Source: CALAMC01 sp964459465 (GTDB lineage: Bacteria > Zixibacteria > MSB-5A5 > GN15 > PGXB01). From it: DNA of 64,000 nucleotides. Where the stretch lies: contig CAYWLR010000008.1 in the NCBI GenBank assembly GCA_964459465.1, forward strand, positions 1 to 64,000, written 5' to 3'. Positions 25,030-34,328 of this stretch are shown here, piece by piece. The notes beneath the pieces are model-generated. The model saw only the letters and a list, made by a program, of their open reading frames with translations, searched no databases and was not told the DNA's origin. The position numbers and the translations under genes were made by a program. Position 1 is the first letter of the stretch, and each line of letters opens with the position of its first letter.

Positions 25030-26505
25030 ATGAAATTGTCGTTGTCCAAAATCGCTGTTATACTATTAGTTTTCCTCACAACGACAGCTTATGCGCAGTA
25101 CCGAGGGTTCAGTTATAACTTTTACGGCGGCGGCGCGAGATCCGAGGGTATGGGGCAGGCATTTCTGGCTGTTTCTGACGACGGTTCCGCCGGAAGCTGG
25201 AATCCCGCCGGGCTTTATGTCCATGAAAAAACCTTGATGCAGTTCAGCTATGGCGTTCTTATGCCCAGAGGCAATGAAAAGTATTTTCTCGGAAGCGAAT
25301 CCCCCGATCCGGCTGTCATCGGTCCGGCCTACACCAAAAAAGACCATCAGGGGGAATATCCGGGTATCGATTATATGGCCATTATTTCCCCGCTTAGAAT
25401 AAAAGGCCATCATGTGGTGGCGAGTATGTCGTTTACACAGCATTTCGATACATACAATACATTCCTCGAGAACCTTTTGTACGACCACTTGGGCTGGGGA
25501 CCATACCCCAATGCAAAAATAGAAACCCACGGGAGCATTAATTCGGTCAATTTCGCGTTTGGCACCAGAGTCTATAAGCAGTTATCGATGGGCGTCTCCG
25601 CGAATATCTACTATGGAAAAGTCGTCTCCGAAGAGTACCGCTATCTTAGGGCTTCCGTTGTCGATATTGACAATATCACTCGGGTGTATCGAAATGGTAT
25701 AAGAGTGATCGATTCCACCGACTTCACCGGTTTTAATGCCACCATCGGTTTCCTTTATGCCGCGGAACCGATACGGGCCGGCTTGGCTGTAAGACTGCCA
25801 TTTGATCTCAAGGGCAATACCGATTCCACGATCGTAAGCCATGCCACCGAAGGCGGCGTCGGCGGTTTGAGCATTCCGATTCAATCGACACCATATTTCA
25901 GTATGTTCAAATCGGATACCGTTTATATCGATGATATGACCTCACGCTACCAGATGCCCTTTATCGTGGGTTTCGGTGTGGCCTATGATATCAGTGAAAA
26001 CTGGATTTTAGCCGGTGACGTCGAATATCGCGGCTTCAAAGGGAAAAAAGTAAAAATTCTGGATCGCCTGGAACTGACTGCCGGTGGTGAGCGCGTCGAA
26101 TACTTCACCGATAATGATTTAAATTGGAGCAACGTTTTTCAGTTCCGCGTCGGAACCGAATACCGCTGGGAAACGCCCGTCGGGATAATCCCCTTCCGCG
26201 TCGGTTTTCGGAATGAGGCTTTCCCTGATGGAAATGTTTCCAATATTGCGACCATTTTCGAAGGTGAAAAAGGGTCGTCCGAAAACGATTCGACCCGTGT
26301 CTTTTACGTTTTCGACAGCAATGATGATAATATCACCGGTTTCAGCATGGCCGTCGGTATCGGCATACACTGGTCGCAGATTCAGATAGACTTGGCCTAT
26401 ACCAATACGCGCTATTCGCAGGAACTTTATAAAGGTGATTATTTGCAGCTGGAAAACAAATGGAACGACCATCGGCTTAACGTTTCATTTACAGGGTATT
26501 TCTAA
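25030..26505 (+). CDS. FadL/PorV-like outer-membrane protein
   Basis: 491 residues with a signal peptide ending TAYAQ. Directly after it comes the PorV/UPF0164-type motif GARSEGMGQAFLAVSDD, then SAGSWNPAGL, shared with OmpP1/FadL long-chain fatty acid channels. The remainder is alternating barrel strands and closes with NVSFTGYF, a good outer-membrane C-terminal signature. Transport of a hydrophobic compound is likely; the substrate is unknown. A terminator follows. Confidence 0.85.
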   Translation: MKLSLSKIAVILLVFLTTTAYAQYRGFSYNFYGGGARSEGMGQAFLAVSDDGSAGSWNPAGLYVHEKTLMQFSYGVLMPRGNEKYFLGSESPDPAVIGPAYTKKDHQGEYPGIDYMAIISPLRIKGHHVVASMSFTQHFDTYNTFLENLLYDHLGWGPYPNAKIETHGSINSVNFAFGTRVYKQLSMGVSANIYYGKVVSEEYRYLRASVVDIDNITRVYRNGIRVIDSTDFTGFNATIGFLYAAEPIRAGLAVRLPFDLKGNTDSTIVSHATEGGVGGLSIPIQSTPYFSMFKSDTVYIDDMTSRYQMPFIVGFGVAYDISENWILAGDVEYRGFKGKKVKILDRLELTAGGERVEYFTDNDLNWSNVFQFRVGTEYRWETPVGIIPFRVGFRNEAFPDGNVSNIATIFEGEKGSSENDSTRVFYVFDSNDDNITGFSMAVGIGIHWSQIQIDLAYTNTRYSQELYKGDYLQLENKWNDHRLNVSFTGYF

Positions 26506-26521
26506 AATATGACAAAACCTG

Positions 26522-26558
26522 ATAGAGGTCGGGCCATGCGCGACCTCTATTTTTTTTA
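26522..26558 (+). terminator. Rho-independent terminator
   Basis: A 10 bp perfect stem (26522-26531 with 26541-26550), a 9-base loop and a run of eight T. The stem core is GAGGTCG/CGACCTC. It closes the FadL-like transcript. Confidence 0.93.
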
Positions 26559-26621
26559 ACGCATAAGGAATTATAGGGGCCGGTCGATAACATTTAAAAA
26601 TGCAAAACGGATGGAAACGGT

Positions 26622-27281
26622 ATGGGGACCAAAGTAAAGATTACCAAACAGGAACTTAAGCAGGATAAATTCACGACCTCGATGCTTAAGGCGCGGGGAT
26701 GGCTGGAAGATAATTGGCAGGTCGTCGCCGTCGTCGCCGCAGCAGTTTTGATTGTTATCATCGGAGCTGTTTATTACAAAAGCCATCAGTCTTCAAGGGA
26801 AGGTGAAGGTATTCAGAAATACAGCCAGGCCCTGAATCAACTTCAAACGCGAAATTATCAACCGGCCATAATCGGTTTCAATGACATTATCGATAATTAT
26901 AGTGGTGATGTGGTCGCGCGCGCCCAGTTTAATCTCGGCAACGCTTATTTCGAAAGCCGCAACTATCAGGAGGCCATTGCCGCCTACCAGCGATACATCG
27001 ATAAATTCCATCTGGACCCGCTGACAACATCATCGGCTATCGCCGGAATCGCGGCCAGTCTGGAAAGCCAGCAGAATTTCGCCGATGCCGCCGAAAAATA
27101 CTTGAGCGCGATCGATCGTTACCCGGATACGCCTGCCCGGCCCGATTATCTCCTGGGAGCGATCCGCTGTTTCGTGCAACTGGGCGAAAAAGACAAGATT
27201 AAAACTCAACTCGATATTCTGGAAAAAGATTACCCCGGTTCGGATCAGTACCTTACGGCGTATCAATTATATATGCGGTAG
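26622..27281 (+). CDS. membrane-anchored TPR protein (YfgM/CpoB-like)
   Basis: 219 residues. A single transmembrane segment lies at about 33-52 (VVAVVAAAVLIVIIGAVYY) after a charged cytosolic N-terminus. The periplasmic part has tetratricopeptide repeats, clearest in ARAQFNLGNAYFESRNYQEAI and the next two repeats. The layout resembles YfgM, a periplasmic chaperone near SecYEG, and the TPR region of CpoB/YbgF. A precise role is not shown. Confidence 0.8.
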   Translation: MGTKVKITKQELKQDKFTTSMLKARGWLEDNWQVVAVVAAAVLIVIIGAVYYKSHQSSREGEGIQKYSQALNQLQTRNYQPAIIGFNDIIDNYSGDVVARAQFNLGNAYFESRNYQEAIAAYQRYIDKFHLDPLTTSSAIAGIAASLESQQNFADAAEKYLSAIDRYPDTPARPDYLLGAIRCFVQLGEKDKIKTQLDILEKDYPGSDQYLTAYQLYMR

Positions 27282-27308
27282 CAGAATCTATTAATACGGA
27301 GGGTGCCC

Positions 27309-29435
27309 GTGTCAGCCGACGGCAAAATTAAAATCGGCCTGTTGTGGCATATGCATCAGCCGTACTATTTCAATCCCCGGACAAATAAAATCGAAATGCC
27401 CTGGGTCCGCCTTCACGGCGTCAAAGATTATCTCGACATGGCCCTGCTGGCGTCACGCTACGAAAATATCAAAACGACGTTCAATCTGGTTCCATCCCTG
27501 CTTGATCAAATTGAACTTTATGGCCGGGGCGTCACCGATTGCCATTATGACTTAAGCCTTGTCCCGGCCCGCCATTTGTCGCCCGAACAGAAACATGAAA
27601 TCCTGGAAACATTTTTCTCGGCCAACTACCAGACCATGATTGATCCCAATGTCCGCTATCGCCAGCTGTTCCGAAAAAAAGATTCCTGCGGAACCGACTT
27701 GGACCTGGCCATAAAAATTTTCTCGACCTCCGAATGGCGTGATCTTCAGGTCTGGTCCAACCTGGCCTGGGTCGATAAAATATATCACAAAGAAGAACCG
27801 ATCCGCCACCTTATTGAGAAGGGTAGAGATTTCAGCGAAGAAGACAAGCAAGCCCTGCTTGCTTTCCACCTCGAAATTCTGAAACGAATTATCCCGACCT
27901 ATAGAAAATTGAATGATGATGGACTCATTGACATTTCCTTTACTCCCTATTATCATCCCATCCTGCCGCTTCTGGTGGATAGTGAATGCGCCCGCGAAGC
28001 CGTTTCCGACATCGAATTGCCCCGTAATCCATTCAAATTCCCGGCCGACGCCGAGGTCCATATAGCCTCCGCCTGCCGTCGCTATACCGAATTATTCGGG
28101 GGAAAGCTCCGTGGCCTGTGGCCGTCCGAAGGCTCTGTTTCGGAACCCACTCTCAAGCTTATCAGTGAAAATGATATCCATTGGACTGCGTCTGACGAAG
28201 ACGTCCTGCTTGCCTCATGGCATAAGGCCGGAAAGGAACCGGCCCCCAATCACTGCTATCAGGCCTATGAATACTCGCAGGCGCCCGGGCTGAAAATATT
28301 TTTCCGGGATCGCAGCCTGTCCGACAAAATCGGCTTTGTCTATGCCTCGTGGAGCCCGGATCGAGCCGTCGAAGATTTTCTGCGCTGCCTCAAACAAATA
28401 ACCATGAACCTGCGCAAAGACCCCCAGAATTGTGTCATCCCGATCATTCTCGACGGCGAGAATGCCTGGGAATATTACGCCGACGACGGGGCTGGATTTT
28501 TAACATCCTTTTATGAAACTCTGGATAAAAGTGGGGAATTCCGTTTATGTGGATTTGCCGATATTGCGCGGGAAGTCCGTGCCGAAAGTCTGCCGGCCGT
28601 TTCGGCCGGATCATGGATTCGGCATAATTTTCAAATCTGGATCGGACATCCCGAAGACAATGCCGCCTGGGACCTATTGTATCTGGTGCGCAAAGCGATT
28701 GTCGATTTTGAAAGGAAAAACCCCGATGCTCCGGCCGACAAGGTCCGCCAGGCGTGGGAACAAATCTATATCGCCGAAGGCTCTGACTGGTGCTGGTGGT
28801 ACGGCGATGATCATGTCGGGGCGGATAATGCCCGGTTCGATGAATTGTTCCGGAGCCACTTAAGCAGGGTTTATGAATTGATCGGACTGGATGCCCCCGC
28901 CGAGTTGACTCATCCGATATTTCGGGGTCACCAGCGTTCCTTCTTATCAGCTCCCGAATCTTTGATAACCCCCGTTCTCGACGGCTATGTCACCCATTAT
29001 TATGAATGGAGCGGTTCCGGACATTTCCAATGTCGATCCGCGGGACAGGCCATGCACCGCTTGAATCAGAATATTTCCGATATCTATTTCGCCTTCGATT
29101 ATGACCGATTCTATATTCGCCTTGACTTTGAAAAACGATTTCATTTAGTTGTGGCCGAAGAAAATGAACTTGTCATCGATTTCCGGCCGGCCGGGGAATT
29201 CCGTTTTGCACTAGGGAAAGAACCGCGCCATAGCGCCGAGGGCGTGGATGCAAAGTTCGAACGTGTTTTCGAGGCCGGCTTTGATAGAAGTATTCTGGTG
29301 GCTTCGGGACATGGCGAAATAACGATGACTATTTCATTATTGAATAAAAAAACATTACTGGAAAAATGGCCCGCCGATAACCCCATCAAGATTACTTTGC
29401 CGGAGCGGGATAAGGAAATTTTTTGGCAGGTTTAA
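27309..29435 (+). CDS. glycoside hydrolase family 57 protein
   Basis: 708 residues. GH57 enzymes cleave or rearrange alpha-glucans. Region I reads LLWHMHQPYYFN; the nucleophile is Glu274 in GLWPSEGSVSE and the acid is Asp382 in ILDGENAWEYY. After the catalytic barrel comes a C-terminal beta domain (about 540-708). GTG at 27309 is preferred to GTG at 27303 because of the spacing from GGAGGG. There is no signal peptide, so it acts in the cytosol, probably on glycogen or maltodextrin. Confidence 0.92.
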   Translation: MSADGKIKIGLLWHMHQPYYFNPRTNKIEMPWVRLHGVKDYLDMALLASRYENIKTTFNLVPSLLDQIELYGRGVTDCHYDLSLVPARHLSPEQKHEILETFFSANYQTMIDPNVRYRQLFRKKDSCGTDLDLAIKIFSTSEWRDLQVWSNLAWVDKIYHKEEPIRHLIEKGRDFSEEDKQALLAFHLEILKRIIPTYRKLNDDGLIDISFTPYYHPILPLLVDSECAREAVSDIELPRNPFKFPADAEVHIASACRRYTELFGGKLRGLWPSEGSVSEPTLKLISENDIHWTASDEDVLLASWHKAGKEPAPNHCYQAYEYSQAPGLKIFFRDRSLSDKIGFVYASWSPDRAVEDFLRCLKQITMNLRKDPQNCVIPIILDGENAWEYYADDGAGFLTSFYETLDKSGEFRLCGFADIAREVRAESLPAVSAGSWIRHNFQIWIGHPEDNAAWDLLYLVRKAIVDFERKNPDAPADKVRQAWEQIYIAEGSDWCWWYGDDHVGADNARFDELFRSHLSRVYELIGLDAPAELTHPIFRGHQRSFLSAPESLITPVLDGYVTHYYEWSGSGHFQCRSAGQAMHRLNQNISDIYFAFDYDRFYIRLDFEKRFHLVVAEENELVIDFRPAGEFRFALGKEPRHSAEGVDAKFERVFEAGFDRSILVASGHGEITMTISLLNKKTLLEKWPADNPIKITLPERDKEIFWQV

Positions 29436-29450
29436 GCAGGGAGCGATAAC

Positions 29451-29861
29451 GTGAGTTCATTTTTCAAAGAAGAAAATACCGGAACCGGCGGAGAGGCCCG
29501 CGATGGAGAAGATGTCGGCGGTCTGGATGATGCCTTAAAATCCGGTGGCCGGGAGAAATTTGACAATGACCGGGCCGTTCTGGCCGCGATTCTGTCATAT
29601 ATCCCATTCTTATGCCTGATCCCTCTTCTGCAAATGAGGGATATCGAAGAGGCGCGGTTTCACAGCCGACAGGGATTCATACTTTTCCTGATAGAACTGC
29701 TGGCCCTGTTTTTCCTGATTCCGGGTCTATCCGGTTTGTTCTGGAAAGCCATTCTCATTTTTGCACTGGGAGCCTCGGTGGCCGGAATAATTTTCGGCAT
29801 CCAGGGTAAATTATATCGCCTGCCGATAATCGGCGATTATGCGGAAAGGTTGAAGATATGA
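29451..29861 (+). CDS. Tic20/DUF4870-like small membrane protein
   Basis: 136 residues from a GTG start. The N-terminal 40 residues are polar and Gly-rich. Hydrophobic segments follow at about 43-60, 76-95 and 97-118, with the typical ARFHSRQGFILFL motif between them, as in the DUF4870/Tic20-like group. Function unknown. The stop overlaps the next ATG by four bases (ATGA), so it is translated with the M48 protease. Confidence 0.78.
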   Translation: MSSFFKEENTGTGGEARDGEDVGGLDDALKSGGREKFDNDRAVLAAILSYIPFLCLIPLLQMRDIEEARFHSRQGFILFLIELLALFFLIPGLSGLFWKAILIFALGASVAGIIFGIQGKLYRLPIIGDYAERLKI

Positions 29862-30667
29862 TAAGGCATTTCGTTTTCTCCCACCGTTTTTTTATTCTGA
29901 CTCTGGTCGTTATTTTCCTGCTGGGATGTGCCACAACCGGGCCGGGTGGAAAGAAATCGATTATATTGATCGATACGGCCACCGAAGTTTCCATTGGCCA
30001 GGAAACAGACCTTCAGGTTCGCCAGCAAAGCAGAATGCTTACTGATACCGTCTGGTTGAACTATGTCAATGGCATTGGGCAAAGCATTGTCAACAAATGC
30101 GACCGGCGTGATATCGAATATCATTTCGCCTTAATCGATTCCAATATGATAAATGCCTTTGCCACTCCCGGAGGCTATGTTTACCTGTACACGGGATTGT
30201 TAAAGACCATGGATAATGAAGCCGAGCTGGCGGCCGTGATGGCCCATGAAATTTCGCATATTGTCGCGCGCCACAGCATCAAACGTCTTCAGACAGCTAT
30301 GGGCGTTGCCTTGCTTCAGCAACTGGTTCTCGGTGAAAGCTCTGAAGCTCTCAACGCCGCCGTGAACATCGGCCTGGGTTTGAGTCTCGCCAGTTACTCC
30401 CGTGAGAACGAGCGTGAAGCCGACTCCTATGGCATCACATATATGACCAAGGCCGGGTACAATCCCAACGGTTCTGTTACCATGTTCGAAAAGCTGGCCA
30501 GCATGTCCGACGGTTCGACGAATTTTTTTGAAGGCTTGATTTCGTCGCATCCCGATACCCAGGAAAGAATTGCCAATGTTAAGACACAGATTAATGCCAT
30601 GGGCAATCTCTCAAGTCTGTCCTATAACACGGATATGTACCGGCAGATGAAAGCCCGCCTGCGTTAA
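29858..30667 (+). CDS. M48-family zinc metalloprotease lipoprotein
   Basis: 269 residues. The signal peptide ends in a lipobox LLGC with Cys24. The zinc site is His130-Glu131-x-x-His134 (MAHEISH) with the third ligand Glu187 in RENEREAD. This is the BepA/LoiP type of periplasmic protease that clears or assists outer-membrane proteins. Unlike BepA there is no long TPR domain. The overlap with the small membrane protein suggests a functional pair. Confidence 0.9.
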   Translation: MIRHFVFSHRFFILTLVVIFLLGCATTGPGGKKSIILIDTATEVSIGQETDLQVRQQSRMLTDTVWLNYVNGIGQSIVNKCDRRDIEYHFALIDSNMINAFATPGGYVYLYTGLLKTMDNEAELAAVMAHEISHIVARHSIKRLQTAMGVALLQQLVLGESSEALNAAVNIGLGLSLASYSRENEREADSYGITYMTKAGYNPNGSVTMFEKLASMSDGSTNFFEGLISSHPDTQERIANVKTQINAMGNLSSLSYNTDMYRQMKARLR

Positions 30668-31210
30668 TAATATATAACAGATTTTTATTAAACAAAATTC
30701 TCTCGTCCCATTTGCCTATCCGCGTAAGTACATATATTCTTGATACTTATATTAACGCATAAATTGGTTTTCCCCGTTTTTTTTATTGACTAGGATTTAA
30801 AAAAAATACTATCCTTAGTATTATTATAGGGGACAAGCCATATATATAGCCTTTTGCTGGCAAAAAATTTAACATGCGGAGATTTGTTGTTCACACTCGA
30901 CCTATGAATGTAACTAATTAAGATATAGTGGTTTATATTAGAAACATGGAGAAATGAAGAACCTCTGTCTAATTGTTGGACATTGATGCGGAATTTCGAT
31001 ATTTCACGCCTCGCTTATGGCTTGGGGGAGAGCCATTCACCGAATGTTTGAATATATACATAAGTATAAGTTAAATAATAGCTTGGTCGGGTCGATAAAA
31101 ACTATAAATGCTGATCGCAAATATATTACCGGGGCCGGAAAATCGGGCATTATCTCTGCCATTATAACTGTCAGAATGATGTTGGTTAGAAAGAAAGTCG
31201 AGGCGTTATA
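30668..31210 (+). other. AT-rich intergenic leader region
   Basis: No convincing gene in 543 bases. A promoter-like pair, TTGACT (30786) and TATCCT (30810) with 18 bases between, lies inside. Near 31016-31035 ATGGCT and AGCCAT form a 6 bp hairpin around TGGGGGAG. A 64-codon frame from 31017 ends in TAATG with the next gene, but it has no ribosome binding site and no family match, so it is treated as a doubtful leader frame. Confidence 0.5.
30786..30815 (+). promoter_or_regulatory. possible sigma70-type promoter
   Basis: TTGACT and TATCCT separated by 18 bases. If used, it gives a leader of about 390 bases before the PorV-like gene at 31211, unusually long here. Confidence 0.4.
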
Positions 31211-32155
31211 ATGGCCAGCAAATGCATCTACAAAATATTGCTTATCTGGGGAGTGATGGTGATTTTGGCCGCTTTGTTCGGCAAGGTGGCTATTGCCGAT
31301 GATAATGGTCGCACGGCGGCAGATTTTCTTAAAATCGATACCGATGCCAGATCCGCCGCTATGGGCGGAGCATATACCGCCATAGCCTGCGGCCCTTCGG
31401 CCCTTCACTGGAATCCGGCCGGGCTGATGTTAGAAAAAACACCTCAATTTTCGGTTTCTCATTTTTCTTGGTACCAGGACATAAACTTTGAACATCTCGC
31501 CGTTAGTCTTCCCTTAAGCGACCGACTTGCAATGGCCGGGGGCATCACATATTTGAGCTATGGCAATATTGAAGGATATGATCAATTCGATAATCCGATA
31601 AATGATATCGGCTCAACCAATGATATGGCCCTGTCCCTGTCGGCCGCTTATGGCGTCAGTGAGGCAATTTCCCTGGGGATAAATGCCAAGTATATTGATT
31701 TGAACCTGGCCGGAACCCATGCCTCGGCCTTGGCGGCTGATTTTGGCATCAGCGCGCAATGCGACAAATATATGCTTGGAATCAGCCTGTCAAATATCGG
31801 GCAAAAAATAAAGTTTGATGCCACCGAGGAAGATCTGCCGATGCGCCTGCGGATAGGCGTTGCCACCAGTTGGCTGGCTGGATCCTTAACAGCCATTACC
31901 GAATATGATTACGGTTTCAAAGGCAATTCTGCTTTTAAAAATGGTGTGGAATACGGTTTTGAACACAAGTATTTCCTTCGTCTTGGATATAATTATCAAA
32001 TTGACGATTCACAGGATGGTCTTGCCGGAGGCATGGCCTTCGGAGCCGGAGCGATGATGGGCCCGGCCAGAATAGACTATGCATATTCTCCGGGTAACGG
32101 CGTCAGTTCCGATTCCATCCATCGCTTTACTGTTAACTTTAAGTTATCCAATTAA
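31211..32155 (+). CDS. PorV/PorQ-family outer-membrane protein
   Basis: 314 residues with a signal peptide (about 1-29). The diagnostic stretch is FLKIDTDARSAAMGGAYTA followed by SALHWNPAGL, as in UPF0164 and PorV/PorQ proteins. The rest is barrel-like strands, ending RFTVNFKLSN. In Bacteroidetes PorV works with the type 9 secretion system, but no Por or gliding genes are in the window. A GAGG ribosome binding site lies 7 bases upstream. Confidence 0.87.
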   Translation: MASKCIYKILLIWGVMVILAALFGKVAIADDNGRTAADFLKIDTDARSAAMGGAYTAIACGPSALHWNPAGLMLEKTPQFSVSHFSWYQDINFEHLAVSLPLSDRLAMAGGITYLSYGNIEGYDQFDNPINDIGSTNDMALSLSAAYGVSEAISLGINAKYIDLNLAGTHASALAADFGISAQCDKYMLGISLSNIGQKIKFDATEEDLPMRLRIGVATSWLAGSLTAITEYDYGFKGNSAFKNGVEYGFEHKYFLRLGYNYQIDDSQDGLAGGMAFGAGAMMGPARIDYAYSPGNGVSSDSIHRFTVNFKLSN

Positions 32156-32180
32156 TTAGAAAGTATCACAAAAATCCCTT

Positions 32181-32211
32181 AAGCGCTCGGACAAACCCCG
32201 GGCGTTTTTTT
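32181..32211 (+). terminator. Rho-independent terminator
   Basis: A 7 bp core stem CGCTCGG/CCGGGCG with one G-T pair (32184-32190 with 32198-32204), extended by A-T pairs, then seven T. It ends the PorV-like transcript. Confidence 0.88.
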
Positions 32212-32527
32212 ATTGCAAACTGCAATTCGTTTCCTAAACAATGCGCAACTGGGTGCATCTATTATGATTACCCTTACAGGAATGTCGCTGAATGCAAAAT
32301 AGGATAATCCGAATTATATACAACTCAATCCAGATTGGATATTGATAGTTTAATCAACTCATTGTTGTATAGCATCTTAATATGCATTAAAGGGGATGCG
32401 CAATATTTGCGCATTTTTAATTTAATATGGGATTTTCTGGCAGTCCTTTTGCTCAATACGCTGAAAACGGCGAGAAATACGTCCAAAACCCGTTTACTTA
32501 GAAGGAAAATTTTCAGGTTAGTTTGTA
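32212..32527 (+). other. AT-rich gap upstream of sugar transferase
   Basis: 316 bases without a supportable gene. It holds a 7 bp inverted repeat (ATACAAC at 32318, GTTGTAT at 32364) enclosing ATCCA/TGGAT, and then the separate T-tailed hairpin described at 32396. This may be a structured leader. A 70-codon frame at 32335 overlaps the true start and looks random. Confidence 0.5.
32396..32418 (+). terminator. hairpin with T run, possible leader attenuator
   Basis: A perfect 8 bp stem ATGCGCAA/TTGCGCAT with a 3-base loop followed by five T. It stands 110 bases before the sugar transferase start and well after the previous gene's own terminator. It is either an attenuator or the end of a short transcript. 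Confidence 0.6.
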
Positions 32528-33463
32528 ATGAAAATAGGCGATTTTGATAATAACCCGACCTCGGAAGCTACAACTCTTACCGCTAACAGGTTTGCCATGC
32601 CGATCGGCTCCGCCATCGGCCTTGAACGCACGGAAAGATTGCCACGCCGCCCGGATTCATCCATTGGCGATTCGTTTAAATTCTATTTCTCCGAATATTT
32701 CGGCGGCATTCTATTTATTACGGCTGTCCTGTTATTTATCTTGATCGCCAGGGAAAATGTCAAACATCCTTTAAAGGTGGTTATGGCTATGATTGACAGG
32801 TTCCTCAAGAAAGCCCTCGATATCTTGGGTGCCGCAATCGGTTTAATCTTGTGCATTCCATTTTTCCTGATAATCCCGCTTTTGATTAAGCTTGATAGTC
32901 CCGGCCCGATATTTTATACCCAGGACCGGGTTGGGCTTAACAGACGCAAAAAAAACCGTCGCTCCTATAAGGCTGTGATTGACGGTGATAGCCGTGTGCG
33001 CGACCGCCGCCGCCAGGATTACCATGGCCAGCCCTTCAAGGTCATTAAATTCCGGACGATGGTTCAGGATGCTGAGCGCCATTGCGGACCGGTCTGGGCG
33101 ACCAAAAATGACCCCCGTATCACCCGCCTGGGACGGTTCCTGCGGAAAACCCGTTTGGACGAAATTCCCCAGTTGATTAATGTCATTAAAGGCGATATGT
33201 CGATGGTCGGGCCACGGCCGGAACGTCCGACATTCGTTTCCGATTTTGCCGAAAAAATCCCTGAATACCGTGTCCGCCTCAATGTCAAGCCGGGCATAAC
33301 CGGTCTGGCGCAGGTTTCCAGCGGTTACGACAGCTCGCTACAATCGGTAATTATCAAACTCAAAGCCGATATTAACTACATTCGCGACTGGTCGATTTGG
33401 AGTGATATTAAGATATTGATGCGCACGGTGGTTGTGGTTTTAACCGGCAAAGGCGCCTGTTAA
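32528..33463 (+). CDS. polyprenyl-phosphate sugar transferase
   Basis: 311 residues. Starts glycan assembly by moving a sugar-phosphate onto undecaprenyl phosphate. One transmembrane segment lies near 57-76 and a second hydrophobic hairpin near 97-120. The catalytic region reads VIKFRTM, RKTRLDEIPQLINVIKGDMS and MVGPRPERP, as in WcaJ/PglC-type enzymes. A basic insert of about 25 residues (RRKKNRRSYKAV and on) separates the membrane part from the core. No other glycan-cluster genes adjoin it. Confidence 0.92.
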   Translation: MKIGDFDNNPTSEATTLTANRFAMPIGSAIGLERTERLPRRPDSSIGDSFKFYFSEYFGGILFITAVLLFILIARENVKHPLKVVMAMIDRFLKKALDILGAAIGLILCIPFFLIIPLLIKLDSPGPIFYTQDRVGLNRRKKNRRSYKAVIDGDSRVRDRRRQDYHGQPFKVIKFRTMVQDAERHCGPVWATKNDPRITRLGRFLRKTRLDEIPQLINVIKGDMSMVGPRPERPTFVSDFAEKIPEYRVRLNVKPGITGLAQVSSGYDSSLQSVIIKLKADINYIRDWSIWSDIKILMRTVVVVLTGKGAC

Positions 33464-33486
33464 CAGGCAATCAAACGAAAACTTTG

Positions 33487-33514
33487 ATCCCGACCCTGTG
33501 GGCCGGGATTTTTT
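33487..33514 (+). terminator. Rho-independent terminator
   Basis: ATCCCG/CGGGAT plus CCC/GGG with one internal mismatch, 3-base loop, followed by six T. It lies 24 bases after the sugar transferase stop. Confidence 0.88.
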
Positions 33515-33576
33515 ATTGCTTGTAATACATTCAAAAAACTAATATCTTTCCCGATTATAGGAAAAAAGGAAATCAT

Positions 33577-34311
33577 ATGCGAGATAAGGATATGTTAATT
33601 AAATGGATTTTATCGGTTGCGTTGCTTCTTCTCACTTCTAACGCAATGGCCCAGAACCCCGGATCGGGTTTAACCGTCCGAACTAATCCTGCTGGTGCCG
33701 AAGTGGAAGTGACTGGAGCGCTGACCGTACGGGGGATGTCGCCGATAACCTTTTCCCAGGGATTACAGGGTAACTTTGATATTAAAATTAAAAAGGCCGG
33801 GTATGAATCATACAAATCCAGTTTATTTTTAAGCCCTTCAAATCATGCCCAGCTCGATGTTAATCTCTCCGCCAAAACGAAATTCAAGGCCGCCTTCCGA
33901 TCGTTATTTGTTCCCGGCTGGGGTCAGGCCTATGCCGAACAAAAGACCAAGGGCGTCGCCTTCATGTTTCTGGCAGCGGGTTCGGCGGCCGCTTATTTAC
34001 TCGCCGATAAGAAGTTCGACGACAAGCGTGATGATTATGACGGCCTCCTGGCTCGGTATAATGCCGCCAACACTTACACGGAAAAGGAAAACCTGTACCC
34101 CTTTTTGCAGGCGGCCCGTAAAGATGCCTACGATGCCGAAAATGTCAGGCGCATTACCATCGGAGCCACCATTGCCTTCTGGTCGTTAAGTGTTCTTGAT
34201 GCTTTGTTGTTTTTCCCGGAACAGAAGGGTAGCCTTCTCGTCGATCAAATTACTCTGGAACCGGACTTGATTCATGGCGGCGGTCAAATTATCCTGTCGT
34301 GTGATTTTTAG
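33577..34311 (+). CDS. PEGA-domain protein with DUF5683-like membrane region
   Basis: 244 residues with a signal peptide ending NAMAQ. A PEGA domain covers about 32-98 (TVRTNPAGAEVEVTG, then FDIKIKKAGYESYK). The second half, RSLFVPGWGQAYAEQKTKG and two hydrophobic segments (about 128-145 and 195-214), fits DUF5683, a group common in FCB bacteria. It is probably an envelope protein that binds a surface polymer. The FN3 lipoprotein follows 17 bases later. Confidence 0.82.
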   Translation: MRDKDMLIKWILSVALLLLTSNAMAQNPGSGLTVRTNPAGAEVEVTGALTVRGMSPITFSQGLQGNFDIKIKKAGYESYKSSLFLSPSNHAQLDVNLSAKTKFKAAFRSLFVPGWGQAYAEQKTKGVAFMFLAAGSAAAYLLADKKFDDKRDDYDGLLARYNAANTYTEKENLYPFLQAARKDAYDAENVRRITIGATIAFWSLSVLDALLFFPEQKGSLLVDQITLEPDLIHGGGQIILSCDF

Positions 34312-34328
34312 GAGCGAGGATAGAGAAT

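Noticed and set aside
31211..32155. Type 9 secretion locus around the PorV-like gene
   Set aside because: No other Por, Spr or gliding genes and no C-terminal secretion domains are in the window.
32335..32547. 70-codon frame before the sugar transferase
   Set aside because: Overlaps the true start, contains the T-tailed hairpin and has no ribosome binding site.
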